Shown here piece after piece: positions 5,373-7,167 of a stretch of DNA of 7,167 nucleotides. Under the pieces are notes generated by a model, which saw only the letters and a program-made list of their open reading frames with translations, was not told where the DNA came from and did no database searches. The DNA comes from Catenibacterium mitsuoka_A (GTDB lineage Bacteria > Bacillota_I > Bacilli_A > Erysipelotrichales > Coprobacillaceae), in assembly GCF_964259225.1 (NCBI RefSeq), contig NZ_CAXVKN010000091.1. One strand, 5' to 3'. How positions within the stretch are numbered: the first letter of the stretch is position 1; every line of letters starts with the position of its first letter. The translations under genes were made by a program, and so were the position numbers.

Positions 5373-6584
5373 ATGAAGTACGATTTTACAACAATCATTG
5401 ATAGAAAAGGAAAAGATGCCATGGCCTTGGATGCAGTAGGATCTCAAAAAGGTCATGTCAAGAAACCTACTTTCCCTAAAGAAGGTTTTAGTATTATTCC
5501 AATGTGGGTGGCTGATATGAATTTTGCGACAGCACCAAGTGTGATGGATGCTCTCAATAAACGTATCGCACATCCACTATTTGGTTATTTTTATCCATCT
5601 GATGATTATTATGAAGCCATCATGTATTGGCAGAAGACAAGAAACAATATTCCTGATTTAAAGAAAGAGTATATTGGTTACGAGAATGGTGTTTTAGGAT
5701 GTCTAGCAAGTGCCATTCATGCCTTTACAAAGCCGGGAGACAAGATTCTTTTCCATAGTCCTACTTATGTAGGGTTTTCCACTGTATTAAATGATACAGA
5801 CCGAGTGGCTGAATTAAGTCCTCTTGTAAAGGATGAAGAGGGCATGTGGCGCATGGATTATCAGGATATGGACAAGCGTATCAAAGACAATAACATTCGC
5901 TTAGCGGTTCTCTGTTCTCCTCATAATCCATGTGGACGTGTATGGGAAAAAGAAGAACTTGAACAGGCAATGAATGTTTTTAAAGAAAATGATGTCATTG
6001 TCGTATCAGATGAAATATGGTCAGACATTGTATTTACGGGATATAAGCATATTCCTACTTATAGTATTAGTGAAGATGCTAAAAGACGCACAATCTCTAT
6101 TTATGCACCGAGTAAGACATTTAACTTAGCAGGACTTATTGGCAGCTATCATATTATTTGTGATGACTATTTAAGAGAACAGCTCAACAAAGTAGCTACT
6201 TCAACACATTACAATAGTATGAACGTTTTATCCATGCATGCTTTAATAGGTGCCTATCGTGAAGAATCTATTGAATGGGTGGATGAATTAAATCAGGTAC
6301 TTGAACAGAATATGAAATATACCTATGACTTTATTAAAAACAATGTAGAAGGTATTGAAGTATCTCAAACACAGGGTACTTATATGGTGTTCCTACATTG
6401 TGAAGACTACTGTCTAAAGAATCATCTGACTATTGATGAACTTATTCAAAAAGGATGGGATGTAGGTGTAGACTGGCAAAGTGGTGTCCAGTTCCATGAT
6501 CCATGGGGTATAAGACTCAACATTGCATTACCACATGAATTATTACAGGAAGCTATGCAAAGATTAAAAGAATACGTATTCTAA
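5373..6584 (+). CDS. MalY/PatB-type PLP-dependent C-S lyase (class I/II aminotransferase fold)
   Basis: This 403-residue protein, full length for the family, starts MKYDFTTIIDRKG with the PMWVADMNFATAP segment (43-55) that marks MalY/PatB cystathionine beta-lyases. PLP-site residues are visible: Y132 (SPTYVGF), N185 (SPHNPCGRVW), D213 (VSDEIWSD), the Schiff-base lysine K248 (APSKTFNLAGL) and the carboxylate-binding R381 (GIRLNIA). Family enzymes cleave cystathionine or related cysteine S-conjugates to a thiol, pyruvate and ammonia; some act as aminotransferases. AAGGAG (5362-5367) precedes the ATG by 5 nt. The 42-nt gap after the phosphatase holds no terminator; a TATAAT at 5353-5358 has no good -35, so read-through from lacZ is likely. 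E. coli MalY also restrains the maltose activator MalT, so a regulatory side role near a sugar operon is possible but unproven. Confidence 0.92.
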   Translation: MKYDFTTIIDRKGKDAMALDAVGSQKGHVKKPTFPKEGFSIIPMWVADMNFATAPSVMDALNKRIAHPLFGYFYPSDDYYEAIMYWQKTRNNIPDLKKEYIGYENGVLGCLASAIHAFTKPGDKILFHSPTYVGFSTVLNDTDRVAELSPLVKDEEGMWRMDYQDMDKRIKDNNIRLAVLCSPHNPCGRVWEKEELEQAMNVFKENDVIVVSDEIWSDIVFTGYKHIPTYSISEDAKRRTISIYAPSKTFNLAGLIGSYHIICDDYLREQLNKVATSTHYNSMNVLSMHALIGAYREESIEWVDELNQVLEQNMKYTYDFIKNNVEGIEVSQTQGTYMVFLHCEDYCLKNHLTIDELIQKGWDVGVDWQSGVQFHDPWGIRLNIALPHELLQEAMQRLKEYVF

Positions 6585-6589
6585 CGTGA

Positions 6590-6618
6590 AAAGGACAGCC
6601 TCTAAACGGCTGTCCTTT
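6590..6618 (+). terminator. Hairpin terminator at the end of the lacZ cluster
   Basis: An 11-bp perfect stem (AAAGGACAGCC at 6590-6600, GGCTGTCCTTT at 6608-6618) with a 7-nt loop starts 5 nt after the MalY-like stop codon. The downstream U-run is only three residues before AATAATAGG, so termination may be incomplete, but position and stem strength support it as the operon end. Confidence 0.75.
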
Positions 6619-6925
6619 AATAATAGGTAAAAAAAGGGGCTGTAACGGGTAAATAACTTATTATAGTTTCATAAAAAGCAAAATGCGGACCGTGACCCTC
6701 AAAAAAGTGAGACAATTCACCTATTGAGGAGTAATTTGAAAGACTCATGATGCATTCAAAGGGAGTACGAGCAGGAAGCTTTCGGCAACGAGTGAAGTTG
6801 GAAACAGGGTCATTGCAGTAGCACTTCAGACTATCAAGAGCCACATCCATAGAGCGTCCAAGAATAGTCTTAACCTTTGTGGTGAGTAGAGAATGTTGTG
6901 TTTGCTTTGTTTCATAATAGTTTAA
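6617..6925 (-). pseudogene. Decayed N-terminal fragment of an IS4-type transposase
   Basis: The minus-strand frame open from 6925 to the TAA at 6617 carries a segment TKVKTILGRSMDVALDSLK, then a run with NDPVSNFTRCRKLP, FECIM and ELSHFF. This matches the N-terminal region of Firmicute IS4-type DDE transposases (NFTR.RKL...E.I......S...EL..FF). After ELSHFF the resemblance is lost and the frame ends within about 27 residues; no DDE core follows. The only nearby ATG in good position (6915-6913, MKQSK...) is in another frame, which suggests a frameshift near the start; the in-frame ATG at 6850 falls inside the conserved part. About 300 of the usual 1,200 or more bases remain, so this is a relic without activity. 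Confidence 0.6.
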
Positions 6926-6936
6926 CTACTAAAAAG

Positions 6937-6968
6937 GGCTAGAAATGAATATTCATTCATTTCTAGCC
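6937..6968 (-). terminator. Strong 14-bp hairpin followed by a T-run on the minus strand
   Basis: GGCTAGAAATGAAT (6937-6950) pairs perfectly with ATTCATTTCTAGCC (6955-6968) around a 4-nt loop. Read on the minus strand, the stem is followed by C and five T (6936-6931), so it can stop leftward transcription, for example read-through from the tRNA unit, and would shield the relic transposase. On the plus strand no T-run follows at once. It could also be an IS-end structure. Confidence 0.55.
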
Positions 6969-6974
6969 ACACGA

Positions 6975-7005
6975 TTTTTATCATTTGTCAACAGTTTGAT
7001 AAAAA
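6975..7005. repeat. AT-rich inverted repeat between the two hairpins
   Basis: TTTTTATCA (6975-6983) pairs with TGATAAAAA (6997-7005) around 13 nt that contain TGTCAACA. On the minus strand the loop reads TTGACA (6991-6986), a perfect -35 hexamer, but no matching -10 lies 16-18 bp further on. The A-run of the right arm is also the T-tract of the tRNA terminator. The function is unknown. Confidence 0.4.
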
Positions 7006-7040
7006 AATAAAAACCTCCTCAACTTCAAATTGAGGAGGTT
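7001..7040 (-). terminator. Intrinsic terminator of the tRNA-Ala transcript
   Basis: Stem AACCTCCTCAA (7012-7022) pairs with TTGAGGAGGTT (7030-7040), an 11-bp perfect stem with a 7-nt loop. On the minus strand it is followed by a long T-rich run (7011-7001, interrupted by one A). It lies 50 bp after the tRNA 3' end, so it closes the minus-strand tRNA unit. Confidence 0.9.
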
Positions 7041-7090
7041 CTTCGGCATTTAATTGCCTAATTTCTTCTACTATAGGATTGATTTATAAT

Positions 7091-7166
7091 TGGTGGAGCC
7101 TAGGAGGATCGAACTCCTGACCTCCTGCGTGCAAAGCAGGCGCTCTCCCAGCTGAGCTAAGGCCCC
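7091..7166 (-). tRNA. tRNA-Ala (anticodon UGC)
   Basis: The reverse complement of 7091-7166 folds as a standard 76-nt tRNA. The acceptor stem GGGGCCU pairs with AGGCUCC, the D arm contains GCUCAGCUGGGAGAGC, the anticodon stem CCUGC/GCAGG encloses UUUGCAC (anticodon UGC), and the T arm contains GUUCGAUC. The 3' CCA is encoded. The acceptor stem contains the G3:U70 wobble pair, the main identity mark for alanyl-tRNA synthetase, which confirms the assignment. It reads GCN alanine codons, chiefly GCA and GCG. Its promoter lies beyond the right edge, and other tRNA or rRNA genes may precede it in the same transcript. Confidence 0.97.
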
Positions 7167-7167
7167 A

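Larger units (their letters stand above)
6619..7090. other. 472-bp region between the lacZ cluster and tRNA-Ala without an intact gene
   Basis: From left to right it holds an A-run with a possible element end (GGGGCTGTAACGGG at 6636-6649), the IS4-type transposase relic on the minus strand, a 14-bp hairpin, an AT-rich inverted repeat, the tRNA terminator, and a 50-bp featureless stretch before the tRNA. No intact coding sequence with a ribosome binding site is seen on either strand. It reads as a convergent boundary where an insertion sequence landed and decayed. Confidence 0.7.

Noticed and set aside
5352..5573. 73-codon minus-strand ORF over the start of the MalY-like gene
   Set aside because: It is antisense to a clear PLP-enzyme gene, has Cys/His-rich composition typical of an antisense shadow, and resembles no known protein.
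6666..6917. 9-bp direct repeat GTTTCATAA at 6666-6674 and 6909-6917 as target-site duplication
   Set aside because: The copies lie inside the relic rather than at clear element ends, and a 9-bp match is easily due to chance in AT-rich sequence.
6986..6991. Minus-strand TTGACA as a promoter for the transposase relic
   Set aside because: No acceptable -10 lies at proper spacing, and a strong hairpin with a T-run stands between it and the relic.

Overview
The window looks like a chromosomal stretch from a low-GC, AT-rich Firmicute. The strong AGGAGG-type ribosome binding sites, A/T-ending codons, PocR-AraC regulator, Firmicute-style RelB/DinJ antitoxin and IS4-type transposase remnant would all fit a gut Clostridia or Erysipelotrichia genome. 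That placement is inference from gene style; no species marker can be read directly.

Layout from left to right: (1) positions 1-201 are the 3' end of galE (UDP-glucose 4-epimerase), closed by a clear intrinsic terminator at 208-233 that runs into a perfect 26-bp palindrome. (2) Positions 251-382 are non-coding, with a hairpin and a dyad centred on GTAC just upstream of a small RelB/DinJ-type antitoxin gene (383-670). Its toxin partner begins in the usual overlapping position at 660 but is cut off after about 20 recognisable residues, so the antitoxin is an orphan. Decayed, possibly transposase-derived sequence fills the rest up to about 830. (3) A PocR-domain AraC-family regulator (1676-867, minus strand) diverges from a three-gene plus-strand cluster: lacZ (1812-4736), a histidine phosphatase (4740-5330) and a MalY/PatB-type PLP enzyme (5373-6584), ending at a hairpin at 6590-6618. 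(4) Positions 6619-6930 hold a decayed N-terminal fragment of an IS4-type transposase on the minus strand. (5) Positions 6937-7040 hold a stack of inverted repeats; the last is a canonical terminator for the minus-strand tRNA-Ala(UGC) gene at 7091-7166.

Working model: the AraC-type protein senses a small molecule through its cysteine-bearing PocR domain. It switches the divergent lacZ cluster through phased direct repeats in the 135-bp intergenic region, where the lacZ promoter has a good -10 but no recognisable -35. LacZ would hydrolyse lactose or other beta-galactosides in the cytoplasm, and GalE (separate transcription unit, next door) would feed galactose into the Leloir pathway. The phosphatase and the C-S lyase/aminotransferase-like enzyme are translated from sites spaced for co-expression with lacZ, but their substrates cannot be told from sequence. 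I see no CRISPR array, prophage or wholly new multi-gene system. The most unusual points are the composition of the lacZ cluster, the Cys-cluster PocR sensor and the half-lost toxin-antitoxin pair.
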